Below are positions 25,700 through 35,299 of a stretch of DNA of 64,000 nt, one piece after another; position 1 is the stretch's first letter; every line of letters starts with the position of its first letter. The notes below the pieces were generated by a model. It was given only the letters and a program-made list of their open reading frames with translations, was not told where the DNA came from and made no database searches. Made by a program: the position numbers and the translations under genes. Source of the stretch: an uncultured Eubacteriales bacterium (lineage in GTDB: Bacteria > Bacillota > Clostridia > Lachnospirales > Lachnospiraceae); the NCBI GenBank assembly GCA_951800645.1, contig CATOIK010000010.1, forward strand, positions 20,665 to 84,664, in the 5' to 3' direction.

Positions 25700-26278
25700 A
25701 TGTATCTGATTGCAGGACTGGGAAATCCCACAAAAGAATATGATAAAACAAGACATAATGTAGGGTTCGAGGTGATTGATGTACTGGCAGACAAGTACCG
25801 CATTGATGTCAGCGAACGGAAGCACAAGGCTCTTTGCGGCCGCGGGGTGATTGAGGGGCAGAAGGTGATCCTGGTGAAGCCTCAGACATTTATGAACTTA
25901 AGCGGAGAGAGTATCCGGGCGGTGGTGGATTACTACAAGATTTCGCCGGAGGAGATCATTGTGATTTACGATGACATCAGTCTGGAGCCGGGGCAGCTTC
26001 GGATTCGGTTGAAGGGAAGCGCCGGAGGGCATAATGGAATTAAGAATATCATTGCCCATTTAGGCAGCCAGGAGTTTCCGCGAATTAAAGTGGGAGTAGG
26101 CGCAAAGCCACCCAGAATGGATTTGGCGGATTATGTGCTCAGCCGGTTTGGAGCCGGGGAGCAGAAACTGATGAACGAGGCGTTTCATGAGGCGGCAGAG
26201 GCGGCGGCGGCCATGATGACGGATGGCGCCGAACGAGCCATGAACCACTATAATACCAAAAAGAAGGCAGAAGCATAG
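25700..26278 (+). CDS. pth: Peptidyl-tRNA hydrolase
   Basis: Pth of 192 residues, which releases peptides from tRNA that fell off the ribosome. The N-terminus MYLIAGLGNPTKEYDKTRHN carries the catalytic Asn and His, and QTFMNLSGESI and DDISLEPGQLRIR are the other family blocks. The gene is followed after 14 bases by mfd, the same pth-mfd order found in Bacillus, so they form one operon. Confidence 0.95.
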   Translation: MYLIAGLGNPTKEYDKTRHNVGFEVIDVLADKYRIDVSERKHKALCGRGVIEGQKVILVKPQTFMNLSGESIRAVVDYYKISPEEIIVIYDDISLEPGQLRIRLKGSAGGHNGIKNIIAHLGSQEFPRIKVGVGAKPPRMDLADYVLSRFGAGEQKLMNEAFHEAAEAAAAMMTDGAERAMNHYNTKKKAEA

Positions 26279-26292
26279 GCCGGAGGCAGAGC

Positions 26293-29200
26293 ATGAGCAA
26301 AGTGTTTGCAAATCCTTTGACAGAGTTAATTGAATTTGAAGACTTGAACCGGGATCTGGAGCGGGGGAAAGGCCCTATCCAGGTCAGCGGCTGCATGGAA
26401 TCTCAGAAGGTTCACTTTATAGAGGAAACGGCATGGGACATTCCCTGGAAGCTGGTGGTTACCTACGATGAAGCCAGAGCCAAGGAAATCTACGATGATT
26501 TTCTCTGCTTCCGGCAGGATGCCTGGCTGTATCCCGCCAAGGACCTTTTGTTTTTCAATGCGGATATTCACGGGAATCTGCTGGCCAGACAGCGGCTGCA
26601 GGTTCTGCGGCATCTGATGGAGGACGCCTCCGGCGTGGTAGTAACGACCCTTGACGGACTGATGGATCATCTTCTGCCTCTGGCCCGGCTGCGGGACCAG
26701 GTGATAAAGGTGGAAGCCGGGCAGGACATTGACCTGGGCCAGTGGAAGGAACGGCTGATAGAACTGGGGTATGAGCGGACCGGACAGGTAGACGGCATGG
26801 GCCAGTTTTCCATCCGAGGCGGGATTTTGGACATTTTCCCTCTGACGGAGGAGGTTCCGGTACGGATTGAGCTGTGGGACACGGAAGTAGATTCTATCCG
26901 GACCTTTGATTTGGAAAGTCAGCGTTCTATTGAGCAGTTGGAAGAAATCACGATTTACCCGGCTACGGAGATGGTGCTGACCAATACCCAGAAAATGCGG
27001 GGCGTGGAACGGCTGCGGGCGGAGGAAAATGTGTTTTCCGGAAAGCTTCGGGAAGCCATGAAAACCGAGGAGGCTTATCGGATTTCAGGGATTATCCGGG
27101 AACTGACGGAAGGCATTGAGCAGGGGTTTAAAGTCTCCGGCCTGGACGGCAGCGTCACCTATTTTTCCAGCGAGACCGTATCCTTTCTGGATTATTTTGA
27201 CCCGGATGCAAGCCGGATTTTCCTGGATGAGCCGGCAAGGCTTAAGGAAAAGGGGGAGGCAGTAGAGCTGGAATTTCGGGAGAGTATGAGCCATCGGCTG
27301 GAAAAGGGCTATCTGCTGCCTGGACAGACAGAGGTGCTGTTTGCTGCCAGGGAAATCCTGGGCCGGGCACAGCGGGGCAATACGGTTTATCTGACCGGTT
27401 TGGAACAGAAGTTGCCGGGAATGGCAGTGGAGAAGAAATACAGTATCAATGCGAAAAATGTTAATTCTTATCAGAACAGCTTTGAAATGCTGATTAAGGA
27501 TTTACAGCGGTGGAAGAAGGAAAAATACCGGGTGATTCTGCTGTCCGGTTCTCGCACCAGAGCCAGCCGTCTGGCAGGAGATTTGCGGGAGTACGGTCTT
27601 TCTGCATTCTGTCCGGACAATGAGGAGCGGACGGTGCAGCCGGGAGAAATCTTAGTGACCTACGGCGTTTTGCATCGAGGCTTTGAGTATCCCCAGATTA
27701 AGTTTCTGGTCATTACGGAAGGGGATATGTTCGGCACGGAGAAAAAGAAGCGCAAGAGAAAGAAAACCTCTTATGAAGGCAAGAAGATCCAGAGCTTTGC
27801 AGAGCTGTCGGTGGGAGATTATGTGGTTCACGAGGATCACGGCCTGGGCGTGTACCGGGGCATTGAGAAAATTGAGCGGGATAAGGTAGTCAAGGATTAC
27901 TTAAAGATTGAGTACGCAGACGGAGGAAATCTGTATCTGCCGGCCACCCGCCTGGACGGAATTCAGAAATATGCCGGGGCCGATGCAAAAGCGCCGAAGT
28001 TAAATAAGCTGGGCGGGGAACAGTGGAACCGGGCCAAGGCAAGAGTAAAGTCTGCAGTAAAGGAAATTGCCAGGGATCTGGTGGAGCTTTATGCAGCCCG
28101 TCAGGAGCTGGGCGGATTCCAGTACGGCCCGGATACGGTATGGCAGAGGGAGTTTGAGGAGCTGTTCCCTTATGAAGAAACAGACGATCAGCTAGACGCC
28201 ATTCTGGCTACCAAAAAGGATATGGAAAGCCGAAAGATCATGGATCGGCTGATTTGCGGCGATGTGGGCTACGGCAAGACGGAGATTGCCCTGCGGGCGG
28301 CCTTTAAGGCCATTCAGGAGGGGAAGCAGGTGGTTTATCTGGTGCCAACTACCATCCTGGCCCAGCAGCACTACAACACTTTCCTTCAGCGGATGAAGGA
28401 TTTCCCGGTTCGTGTAGATTTGATGTGCCGGTTTCGGACGCCTGCAGAAATCAAAAAGACGGTGGAGGATCTGCAGAAAGGTCTGGTAGACATTGTCATC
28501 GGAACCCACAGGGTGCTTTCAAAAGATGTGAAGTTTAAAGACCTGGGACTTCTGATTATCGATGAGGAGCAGCGGTTTGGGGTGACTCACAAGGAAAAGA
28601 TTAAGAAGCTGAAAGAAAATGTAGATGTACTCACCTTGACGGCCACTCCGATTCCCCGGACTCTGCACATGAGTCTGGTGGGAATCCGGGATATGAGCGT
28701 TTTGGAAGAGCCGCCGGTAGACCGGATACCCATTCAGACCTATGTAATGGAATATAATGATGAGATGGTGCGGGAAGCAGTAAACCGGGAACTGGCCCGC
28801 AACGGCCAGGTGTATTATGTATACAACCGAGTGAAAGACATCGATGAGGTAGCGGCCCACCTTCAGGAACTGGTGCCGGACGCTGTCGTAGTTTATGCTC
28901 ATGGACAGATGGGAGAGCATCAGTTGGAAAAGATCATGTTGGATTTCATCAACGGCGAAATCGATGTGCTGGTTTCCACCACTATCATCGAGACCGGGCT
29001 GGACATTCCCAATGCCAATACCATGATCATTCAGGATGCAGACCGGATGGGGCTGTCTCAGTTGTACCAGCTTCGGGGGCGGGTAGGCCGTTCCAGCCGT
29101 ACATCCTATGCCTTCCTTATGTATAAGCGGGATAAGCTTTTGAAAGAAGAAGCGGAAAAGCGGCTGCAGGCTATCCGGGAGTTTACGGAGCTTGGCTCCG

Positions 29201-29898
29201 GCATTAAGATCGCTATGCGGGATTTAGAGATCCGCGGGGCAGGAAATGTGCTGGGGGCCGAGCAGCACGGCCATATGGAGGCGGTAGGTTACGACCTTTA
29301 CTGTAAGCTGCTGAACCAGGCAGTGCAGGCTCTTAAGGGCCAGCGGAACGAAAATGAAGATTTTGAAACGGTTGTGGAGTGCGACATCGATGCCTATATT
29401 CCAGCTTCCTATATTAAAAATGAACATCAGAAGCTGGATATTTACAAGCGAATCTCCGGCATTGAGACGGAGGAAGAATACCTGGATATGCAGGATGAGC
29501 TTTTGGACCGGTTTGGCGATATTCCGCGGGCTGTGGACAATCTTTTGGTAGTGGCGTCCTTAAAGGCCATGGGACACCGGGCCTGGGTGACCGAGGTTCG
29601 GGTAAACAGACAGGAGGTGCGGCTGACCATGTGCCAGAAAGCCAAAATCAACACCGACGGAATCCCGGAGCTGATTGCAGGATACGGCGGAGCTTTAAAA
29701 TTCCATATGACCGACCAGCCCTACTTCCAGTATGTGGACTGTAAAAAGAGACACAAGGACTGCGCCGATATGATGGAAATGGCGAAGGGGCTGCTGGAGG
29801 AGATTGGGAAGCTGGCTTGCGGGTTTTCTGAACGGTATCCTCAGATTAGGGAAAAAGGGGCGGATGACGCAGAGAAGATGCTGGGTGAGCTGGAATGA
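26293..29898 (+). CDS. mfd: Transcription-repair coupling factor Mfd
   Basis: Full-length Mfd of 1201 residues. It displaces RNA polymerase stalled at DNA damage and recruits UvrA. The UvrB-like N-terminal module (about 1-330) includes GQFSIRGGILDIFPL. The polymerase-interacting domain (about 490-560) includes VGDYVVHEDHGLGVYRG. The translocase follows with Walker A GDVGYGKTE, the DEEQ box, TATPIPRTL and QLRGRVGRS. The C-terminal TRCF domain closes it. The stop overlaps the next start by four bases, so it is co-translated with yaaA. Confidence 0.96.
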   Translation: MSKVFANPLTELIEFEDLNRDLERGKGPIQVSGCMESQKVHFIEETAWDIPWKLVVTYDEARAKEIYDDFLCFRQDAWLYPAKDLLFFNADIHGNLLARQRLQVLRHLMEDASGVVVTTLDGLMDHLLPLARLRDQVIKVEAGQDIDLGQWKERLIELGYERTGQVDGMGQFSIRGGILDIFPLTEEVPVRIELWDTEVDSIRTFDLESQRSIEQLEEITIYPATEMVLTNTQKMRGVERLRAEENVFSGKLREAMKTEEAYRISGIIRELTEGIEQGFKVSGLDGSVTYFSSETVSFLDYFDPDASRIFLDEPARLKEKGEAVELEFRESMSHRLEKGYLLPGQTEVLFAAREILGRAQRGNTVYLTGLEQKLPGMAVEKKYSINAKNVNSYQNSFEMLIKDLQRWKKEKYRVILLSGSRTRASRLAGDLREYGLSAFCPDNEERTVQPGEILVTYGVLHRGFEYPQIKFLVITEGDMFGTEKKKRKRKKTSYEGKKIQSFAELSVGDYVVHEDHGLGVYRGIEKIERDKVVKDYLKIEYADGGNLYLPATRLDGIQKYAGADAKAPKLNKLGGEQWNRAKARVKSAVKEIARDLVELYAARQELGGFQYGPDTVWQREFEELFPYEETDDQLDAILATKKDMESRKIMDRLICGDVGYGKTEIALRAAFKAIQEGKQVVYLVPTTILAQQHYNTFLQRMKDFPVRVDLMCRFRTPAEIKKTVEDLQKGLVDIVIGTHRVLSKDVKFKDLGLLIIDEEQRFGVTHKEKIKKLKENVDVLTLTATPIPRTLHMSLVGIRDMSVLEEPPVDRIPIQTYVMEYNDEMVREAVNRELARNGQVYYVYNRVKDIDEVAAHLQELVPDAVVVYAHGQMGEHQLEKIMLDFINGEIDVLVSTTIIETGLDIPNANTMIIQDADRMGLSQLYQLRGRVGRSSRTSYAFLMYKRDKLLKEEAEKRLQAIREFTELGSGIKIAMRDLEIRGAGNVLGAEQHGHMEAVGYDLYCKLLNQAVQALKGQRNENEDFETVVECDIDAYIPASYIKNEHQKLDIYKRISGIETEEEYLDMQDELLDRFGDIPRAVDNLLVVASLKAMGHRAWVTEVRVNRQEVRLTMCQKAKINTDGIPELIAGYGGALKFHMTDQPYFQYVDCKKRHKDCADMMEMAKGLLEEIGKLACGFSERYPQIREKGADDAEKMLGELE

Positions 29899-30641
29899 GG
29901 ATTATACTTTCTCCGGCAAAAAAGATGAAGGAGCTTCCGGATATTCTGGCTTACCGCAACCTTCCTGTGTTTCTGGAGCAGACCGGGGAAATTCTGGACT
30001 GGCTGAAATCTAAGACCCGGGAGGAATTAAAAAAGCTGTGGGCCTGCAATGACCGGATTGTGGAGCAGAATGCAGAACGGCTGGCTCACATGGATCTTCG
30101 GCGAAACCTGACTCCGGCAGTGCTTTCTTATGAGGGGATCGCCTACCAGTATATGGCGCCGGCTGTGTTTGAGGCTGGGCAGATTGAGTATATTCAGGAG
30201 CGTCTGCGGATTTTGTCTGCGTTTTACGGTGTTCTTCGCCCTATGGACGGGGTGACTCCCTATCGTCTGGAAATGCAGGCCAGGGCTTCCATCGGCGGAC
30301 ATAAGGATTTGTATGCGATGTGGGGGAAACGGCTTTACGAGGAAGTGCGGGATGAAAGTGGAATTATTTTGAATCTGGCTTCAAAAGAATATTTTAAGTG
30401 CATTGAAGCTTGGCTGTCTCCTGGGGACAGGTTCATTACCCCGGTTTTTTGTGAAGATTCTGGGGGAAAGCTTGTGACAAAAGGCACTTACGCCAAGATG
30501 GCCCGCGGGGAAATGGTTCGTTTTATGGCAGAAAACCGCATAGAAGAGCCATGGGAGATTCAGAAGTTCGACCGGCTGGGATATAAATTCCGGAAGGAAC
30601 TTTCTTCCGATACCAACTATATTTTTGAGCGAATAAAATAA
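29895..30641 (+). CDS. yaaA: YaaA-family peroxide-stress protein
   Basis: A protein of 248 residues matching the YaaA/DUF328 family, starting with the characteristic RIILSPAKKMKE. Other family blocks are LSYEGIAYQYM, LSAFYGVLRPMDGVTPYRLEM and NLASKEYFK. In Escherichia coli YaaA limits free iron and DNA damage during peroxide stress, which suits its place in an operon with the repair factor Mfd. It overlaps the mfd stop by four bases. A long inverted repeat downstream may end its transcript. Confidence 0.9.
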   Translation: MRIILSPAKKMKELPDILAYRNLPVFLEQTGEILDWLKSKTREELKKLWACNDRIVEQNAERLAHMDLRRNLTPAVLSYEGIAYQYMAPAVFEAGQIEYIQERLRILSAFYGVLRPMDGVTPYRLEMQARASIGGHKDLYAMWGKRLYEEVRDESGIILNLASKEYFKCIEAWLSPGDRFITPVFCEDSGGKLVTKGTYAKMARGEMVRFMAENRIEEPWEIQKFDRLGYKFRKELSSDTNYIFERIK

Positions 30642-30647
30642 AAGTAT

Positions 30648-30712
30648 AAATTCCTCCATTTGACAAATACTACTTCCAGAAACGGATAGTACAGTTAATG
30701 GAGGAATTTTTG
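30648..30712 (+). promoter_or_regulatory. Inverted repeat covering the spoVT ribosome binding site
   Basis: AAATTCCTCCATT (30648-30660) pairs perfectly over 13 bp with AATGGAGGAATTT (30697-30709), which contains the GGAGGA of spoVT and runs into a five-T tract. In transcripts reading through from yaaA this hairpin would hide the spoVT ribosome site and could also act as a terminator. A transcript starting inside the loop would lack the left arm and be translated freely. TTGACA at 30660-30665 marks a possible internal promoter, but its -10 is poor, so a sporulation sigma factor is also possible. Confidence 0.6.
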
Positions 30713-30713
30713 T

Positions 30714-31262
30714 ATGAAAGCTACAGGAATTGTGAGAAGAATTGATGACCTGGGCCGGGTGGTAATTCCAAAGGAAATTCGGCGCACGCTTCGGCTGCGG
30801 GAGGGAACTCCCCTGGAAATTTTTACTGACCGGGAGGGCGAGATTATTCTGAAAAAATATTCGCCGATGGTGGAGCTGACTGCTTTTGCCAGCCAGTATG
30901 CAGAGTCTATGGCTCAGACCACCGGCGTGATGGTCTGTATCACTGACCGGGATCAGGTGATTGCGGTGGCAGGCGGTTCAAAAAAGGAACTGCTGCAGAA
31001 AAATATCAGCCGTCAGTTGGAAATGGCTATCAATGAGCGAGAGACGATTGTGGCTGTAAAGGGTGAGAAGCAGTTTATTTCTATTGGTGCGGAGGAGATT
31101 GAGGATGTGTCGGCAGAGGTGATAACGCCTATTATCTGCGAGGGCGACGCCATCGGCGCAGTAGCCCTTTTAAGCCGGGATCCCAAGGCCAAATTCGGGG
31201 AAATGGAAGTAAAGCTGGTGAGTACGGCTGCCGGATTTTTGGGGCGGCAGATGGAAGGATAA
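30714..31262 (+). CDS. spoVT: Stage V sporulation protein T
   Basis: A regulator of 182 residues, the normal SpoVT length. The N-terminal AbrB-type DNA-binding domain (1-50) starts MKATGIVRRIDDLGRVVIP and the rest (about 55-180) is a GAF-like domain. SpoVT tunes sigma-G-dependent genes in the forespore. ATG 30714 follows GGAGGA, which is part of the inverted repeat described above. It is transcribed separately or conditionally from yaaA upstream. Confidence 0.94.
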   Translation: MKATGIVRRIDDLGRVVIPKEIRRTLRLREGTPLEIFTDREGEIILKKYSPMVELTAFASQYAESMAQTTGVMVCITDRDQVIAVAGGSKKELLQKNISRQLEMAINERETIVAVKGEKQFISIGAEEIEDVSAEVITPIICEGDAIGAVALLSRDPKAKFGEMEVKLVSTAAGFLGRQMEG

Positions 31263-31316
31263 GAAAGAATTGCTGCTGCACGGCAGGCTTAAACTGGCTG
31301 GTGCGGCAGCTTTTTC

Positions 31317-31357
31317 ATTTCATAGGAAAGTTCGCCCTATGAAACAAAAACGCTCCG
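31317..31357. repeat. REP-like hairpin element, copy A
   Basis: These 41 bases are identical to 49057-49097. The core TTTCATAGG pairs with CCTATGAAA around an eight-base loop, followed by CAAAAACGCTCC. It lies 54 bases after spoVT. After the shared part, copy A continues with a different small inverted repeat. Confidence 0.75.
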
Positions 31358-31615
31358 GCTATACGCCCTATCTATAGGCCTTATAGAGGATAAGCATTAT
31401 CACAAACAAAAAGCTTGTGCTACTATATACAATATAAAACGCTTCTGCAGAGCAATTATGGCGCTGGCATTTTAAATAATGCAATATAAATTCAGAGAGA
31501 CAAAATATGATGTATGTTTTGCTGATCAAAAGTGCTATGATAGTAAATGGAGAATTGGCAGTGGAACAGGGAAGGCTGACTTCTGTTTATGCTGGAAAAG
31601 TATTGAGAAAGAGAG
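31358..31615 (+). promoter_or_regulatory. Control region of the cysteine desulfidase gene
   Basis: This is the rest of the 353-base gap after spoVT. GATAA-GCA-TTATC at 31389-31401 is a perfect palindrome of the size LysR-type regulators bind, and a LysR gene lies downstream of the desulfidase. An extended -10 (TG, one base, TATGAT at 31533-31541) is the best promoter candidate, about 75 bases before the start codon. No gene is visible in the gap. Confidence 0.4.
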
Positions 31616-32926
31616 ATGCTTGAGATGTATGATAAATTGACGGTTTTAATCCAGGAAGATATGAAGCCGGCTCTTGGCGTAACAGAGCCGGGAGCGATTG
31701 CATTTGCGGTCTCTACGGCGCTTCGCTATGTGCCGGGGGAGGTAAAAAAGGTGCAGGTTCGCTTAAACAGCGGCATGTTGAAAAATGCCCTGACCTGCGG
31801 GGTGCCGAACTGTAATCACTTTGGCGTTCTGTATGCAGCGGCCCTGGGAGCAGTGGCGGCAGATCCTGAGAAGGGGCTGGAATGTCTGGATCAAGTGAGA
31901 GAAGACGATAATCAGAAAGCGGAAGAATTGATCCGTCAGGGAAAGGTGATGGTTTCTTTGACAGAGATCAGCAGCCGGATTTTTATTGAGGCAGAGATTG
32001 AGACAGAAAGCGGCAGTGCAAAAGTTATCATCAGAGACGCCCATACTAACATTGTGTATATTGAAGCCAATCATCAGATTATTTTGTCTGAAGCCGAACA
32101 GGGTGAAGCCGGGGAACAGGCGAATAAAAACGGTATGGAAGAAGCAGAAATTCATCACTATTCCTTTAAGGAACTGTGGGATTACATACAGTCAGTGCCT
32201 CTGAAAGAGCTGGAGTTTCTTCAGGATGCCCATAAGATGAATTATGCTTTGTGCGAGGAAGGAATGGAAAATCCCCGAACAAGCTTTTCCAGATTTTTGC
32301 TGAAGCAAAATGGAGAAACGGTATTTTCTGATGATGAGAGACAGACGGCAAGGCTTTTGTGCGGAGCTGCCATTGAGGCGCGGGTACTGGGGCTGCCGCT
32401 TCCGGCCATGAGTATAACCGGCTCCGGCGCACATGGGATTTTGGCGACGCTTCCGTTGTATGCAGCATATCGGGTAAAGGGATATACAAAAGAACAGTTA
32501 TTGCGGGCAACGGCATTAAGCGATCTGGTGTGCATGTATATTAAAGAGTATTCTGGAAAGCTGTCGGCTTTCTGCGGCTGTGCCATTGCAGCAGGATGCG
32601 GAGCTGCCTGCGGTCTGACATTTATGCGCGGAGGCGACATAGAGGCAGCGGGGCGGGCAATCAGAAATATAGCAAGCTCTATTACCGGAATGATCTGCGA
32701 TGGCGGAAACCAGGGATGCGTTATGAAGGGAATTACCGCAGTGAATGGGGCATTTGAAGCGGCAGAACTGGCTATGGCCGGGATTGCGGTAGATTCCATT
32801 CATGGAATTAACGGAGAAACGCCGGAGGAAACCATGAAGAATATGGGTTATATTGCTTCGCCGGGAATGGTTCAGACGGAAAAAGCAATTCTCGAAATCA
32901 TGCAGGAAAAAATGATAGATGAGTGA
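31616..32926 (+). CDS. L-cysteine desulfidase family protein
   Basis: A protein of 436 residues of the CdsB / serine dehydratase alpha-like family, which breaks cysteine into pyruvate, ammonia and sulfide with an iron-sulfur cluster. The N-terminal Cys in ALTCGVPNCNHFG and C-terminal cysteines in FCGCAIAAGCGAACG and CDGGNQGC fit the cluster and active site. The ribosome site is weak (GAGAAAGAGAG); ATG 31625 is an alternative start. The LysR gene 52 bases downstream on the same strand is a likely regulator. Substrate is inferred; a related amino acid is possible. Confidence 0.82.
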   Translation: MLEMYDKLTVLIQEDMKPALGVTEPGAIAFAVSTALRYVPGEVKKVQVRLNSGMLKNALTCGVPNCNHFGVLYAAALGAVAADPEKGLECLDQVREDDNQKAEELIRQGKVMVSLTEISSRIFIEAEIETESGSAKVIIRDAHTNIVYIEANHQIILSEAEQGEAGEQANKNGMEEAEIHHYSFKELWDYIQSVPLKELEFLQDAHKMNYALCEEGMENPRTSFSRFLLKQNGETVFSDDERQTARLLCGAAIEARVLGLPLPAMSITGSGAHGILATLPLYAAYRVKGYTKEQLLRATALSDLVCMYIKEYSGKLSAFCGCAIAAGCGAACGLTFMRGGDIEAAGRAIRNIASSITGMICDGGNQGCVMKGITAVNGAFEAAELAMAGIAVDSIHGINGETPEETMKNMGYIASPGMVQTEKAILEIMQEKMIDE

Positions 32927-32978
32927 CAGCATTTCTGATGGAGAAAACAGCTTGGAGGAATGAGAGGATGGTACAACT

Positions 32979-33911
32979 ATGAATATACGCTATATCCAAT
33001 ATGCCTTGGAAATTGCCCGATGCGGTTCCATAAATAAAGCAGCAAAGTCCTTATTTATTACGCAGCCTACTTTAATCCGGGCAATCAGAGATCTGGAAGA
33101 TGAGATTGGGATGCAGATTTTTGTGCGTATGTCTGATGGGGTTATGCTGACCCATTCCGGAAGAGAATTTCTCACAAAGGCCAGCCGTCTTAATGAGCAG
33201 TATCTGGCGCTGCAGGAACAGTATTATTTGCGTAATCGTCCGGAAATAGCCCAGTTATCTCTGGCTGCGATTCGCTGCGTTATTTTTGAAACGGCGCTGA
33301 TTCATTTATATAACCGCCATAGGGAAGAAGAATTTTTGAATTTTTGTATGTGCGAAGAGTCAGTTGGGGAAGTGGTAGAGCATATATACGATGGTTCCTA
33401 TGAGATTGGCCTGGTATTTGTTTTCGACGATGTAGCAGAGTTTCTTAGAAGCAAATGCACACAGAAAGGGATAGCTGTGCGCTCTCTTGGCCGGCTGCCT
33501 ATTTATGTGCAGGTGGGGCCGAATCATCCTCTGGCGGGAAAGGATGCGGTTTATATGGACGAACTAAGTGCTTATCCCTGTGCAACCATGTCTCAGGATG
33601 AGATGGAGGCGTCTTTAAATACATCCCATGTCCGAGGATATGACCCTATTGTGAAGAAGAAGCGGTTTGTCATAAATGACAAGTCTACAATGTATACGGT
33701 TTTAGGCAATACTGACGCGTATTATATCGGACTAAATCTTTCCAGACTCCGAAATGGAAATGCAAATATTTGTTATATTCCGATTGCAGATGCAGATGTA
33801 TCTTATGAACTTATGCTATTATACTTAAATCAGCATAAGCTGAGTTTATTGGAAAAAGAGCTTACGGATGATATTTGCCATATGGTAGGAGAACTGCAGG
33901 CGGATTTATAG
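32979..33911 (+). CDS. LysR-family transcriptional regulator
   Basis: A LysR-type regulator of 310 residues. The N-terminal winged helix has the typical NINKAAKSLFITQPTLIRAI pattern (starting SINKAAKS in this protein), and the rest is a substrate-binding-like sensor domain. It follows the cysteine desulfidase gene on the same strand, so the natural guess is control of cysteine or sulfur use. The palindrome at 31389-31401 is a candidate target. It has GGATGGTACAACT-like sequence upstream and only a modest ribosome site. Confidence 0.85.
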   Translation: MNIRYIQYALEIARCGSINKAAKSLFITQPTLIRAIRDLEDEIGMQIFVRMSDGVMLTHSGREFLTKASRLNEQYLALQEQYYLRNRPEIAQLSLAAIRCVIFETALIHLYNRHREEEFLNFCMCEESVGEVVEHIYDGSYEIGLVFVFDDVAEFLRSKCTQKGIAVRSLGRLPIYVQVGPNHPLAGKDAVYMDELSAYPCATMSQDEMEASLNTSHVRGYDPIVKKKRFVINDKSTMYTVLGNTDAYYIGLNLSRLRNGNANICYIPIADADVSYELMLLYLNQHKLSLLEKELTDDICHMVGELQADL

Positions 33912-34086
33912 AGGGAACAGGAAGGGGTGTTGAATCATAAAGTTTATGGTTTGACACCTTTTGTTATGATAAAATCAAAGATGAGAGATGAAGCCCTTGC
34001 GAGAAAAATAGAAATTGTGTAAAATGAAGTTCAGTTAGAGAATAAATAAAACAGTAAGAATAGATGGGGAAAGGCGAGATTGATCT

Positions 34087-35280
34087 ATGTACCAGTCAGA
34101 TGAAGGACGGCGTCAAAGAGGCAGAAAAAATGCTGGTATAATTGTGATGCTGATGATACTTTTGTGTTTCCTGGCCGGACTTCTTATCTGGCTCGTAAAA
34201 GGCCAGGGCCAGAAACGGGTTGCATACGAGACTAGTCCGGCACAGGTACATATTGCTGCGGAGCAGGAGGCGGAAAGCCGGATTGTGCTGGAAGGCGCCG
34301 GGCAGCCGGCGGAAGAAACAGCGGAAACGGCATCCGGAGAAATGACGGAAACGGCCAGTCAGCAGCCAGCGCCGGAGCCGGTGACCCTGTTGTTTGCCGG
34401 AGATGTGTATTTGTCCAACCATGTGCTGAACGCCTATGACCAGGCCGGCGGTATTCGCGGCGTGCTGGACGATTCCATCCGTCAGGAGATTGCAGAAGCA
34501 GACTATTTTATGGTGAATCAGGAATTTCCCTTCAGCGACCGGGGAACGGCTGCAGAGGATAAGCAGTTTACCTTCCGGCTGCCTGTATCCCGGATCCCGA
34601 TACTTCAGGAGATGGGGATTGATATGGTAACCCTGGCAAATAACCATGCTTTGGATTTCGGTACAGAGGCCTTGCTGGACACCTGCGCTGCCCTGGAGCA
34701 GGCGGGAATCCGTTATGTGGGGGCAGGGCCGGATTTAGAGCGGGCCAAACGGCTGGAGACAGTGGAGATTAAAGGGAAAACTATCGGATTTTTAGGAGCT
34801 ACCAGAGTGATTCCGGTGTATTCCTGGACAGCCGGTGCGGGAATCCCCGGCATGTTCAGCGCCTACGACCCGGCGCCGGTTCTGGAAGAAATCCAAAAGG
34901 CAAAAGGGGTCTGTGATTATCTGGTGATCTATGTTCACTGGGGCGTGGAAAGATCTGAACAGCCGGAAGCATACCAGCGGACCATGGGGCGGCAGTTTAT
35001 TGATGCAGGCGCAGACCTGGTGATCGGCAGCCATCCTCATGTGCTGCAGGGCATAGAGTATTACAAGGACAAACCCATTGTCTACAGCCTTGGGAATTTT
35101 GTATTTGGCAGCAGTATTCCTCAAACCATGCTGTTAAAGGCAGTTTTGGAGGAAGACGGCGCCCGGCTGGAGATGCTTCCCTGCCAGTCGGCGGCAGGCT
35201 TCACCACAAGAATTACGGATTCAGCCAGGATTTTGGAGTTCCAACAGAAGATGGAAGCGCTTGGGACAAATTTAGAATGA
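34087..35280 (+). CDS. CapA-family metallophosphoesterase, membrane anchored
   Basis: A protein of 397 residues with a basic N-terminus, one membrane segment (about 18-37), a Glu/Thr-rich linker and a PGA_cap/CapA domain. Recognisable blocks are LLFAGDVYLSNH, VNQEFPFS, LANNHALDFG, VHWGVE, GSHPHVLQG and VYSLGNFVFG. CapA proteins take part in poly-gamma-glutamate capsule assembly, but lone members like this one, with no capB or capC beside it, have unknown roles. The MATE transporter gene follows after 19 bases and may be co-transcribed. Confidence 0.85.
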   Translation: MYQSDEGRRQRGRKNAGIIVMLMILLCFLAGLLIWLVKGQGQKRVAYETSPAQVHIAAEQEAESRIVLEGAGQPAEETAETASGEMTETASQQPAPEPVTLLFAGDVYLSNHVLNAYDQAGGIRGVLDDSIRQEIAEADYFMVNQEFPFSDRGTAAEDKQFTFRLPVSRIPILQEMGIDMVTLANNHALDFGTEALLDTCAALEQAGIRYVGAGPDLERAKRLETVEIKGKTIGFLGATRVIPVYSWTAGAGIPGMFSAYDPAPVLEEIQKAKGVCDYLVIYVHWGVERSEQPEAYQRTMGRQFIDAGADLVIGSHPHVLQGIEYYKDKPIVYSLGNFVFGSSIPQTMLLKAVLEEDGARLEMLPCQSAAGFTTRITDSARILEFQQKMEALGTNLE

Positions 35281-35299
35281 ATCAGAGGTACATAAGAAT

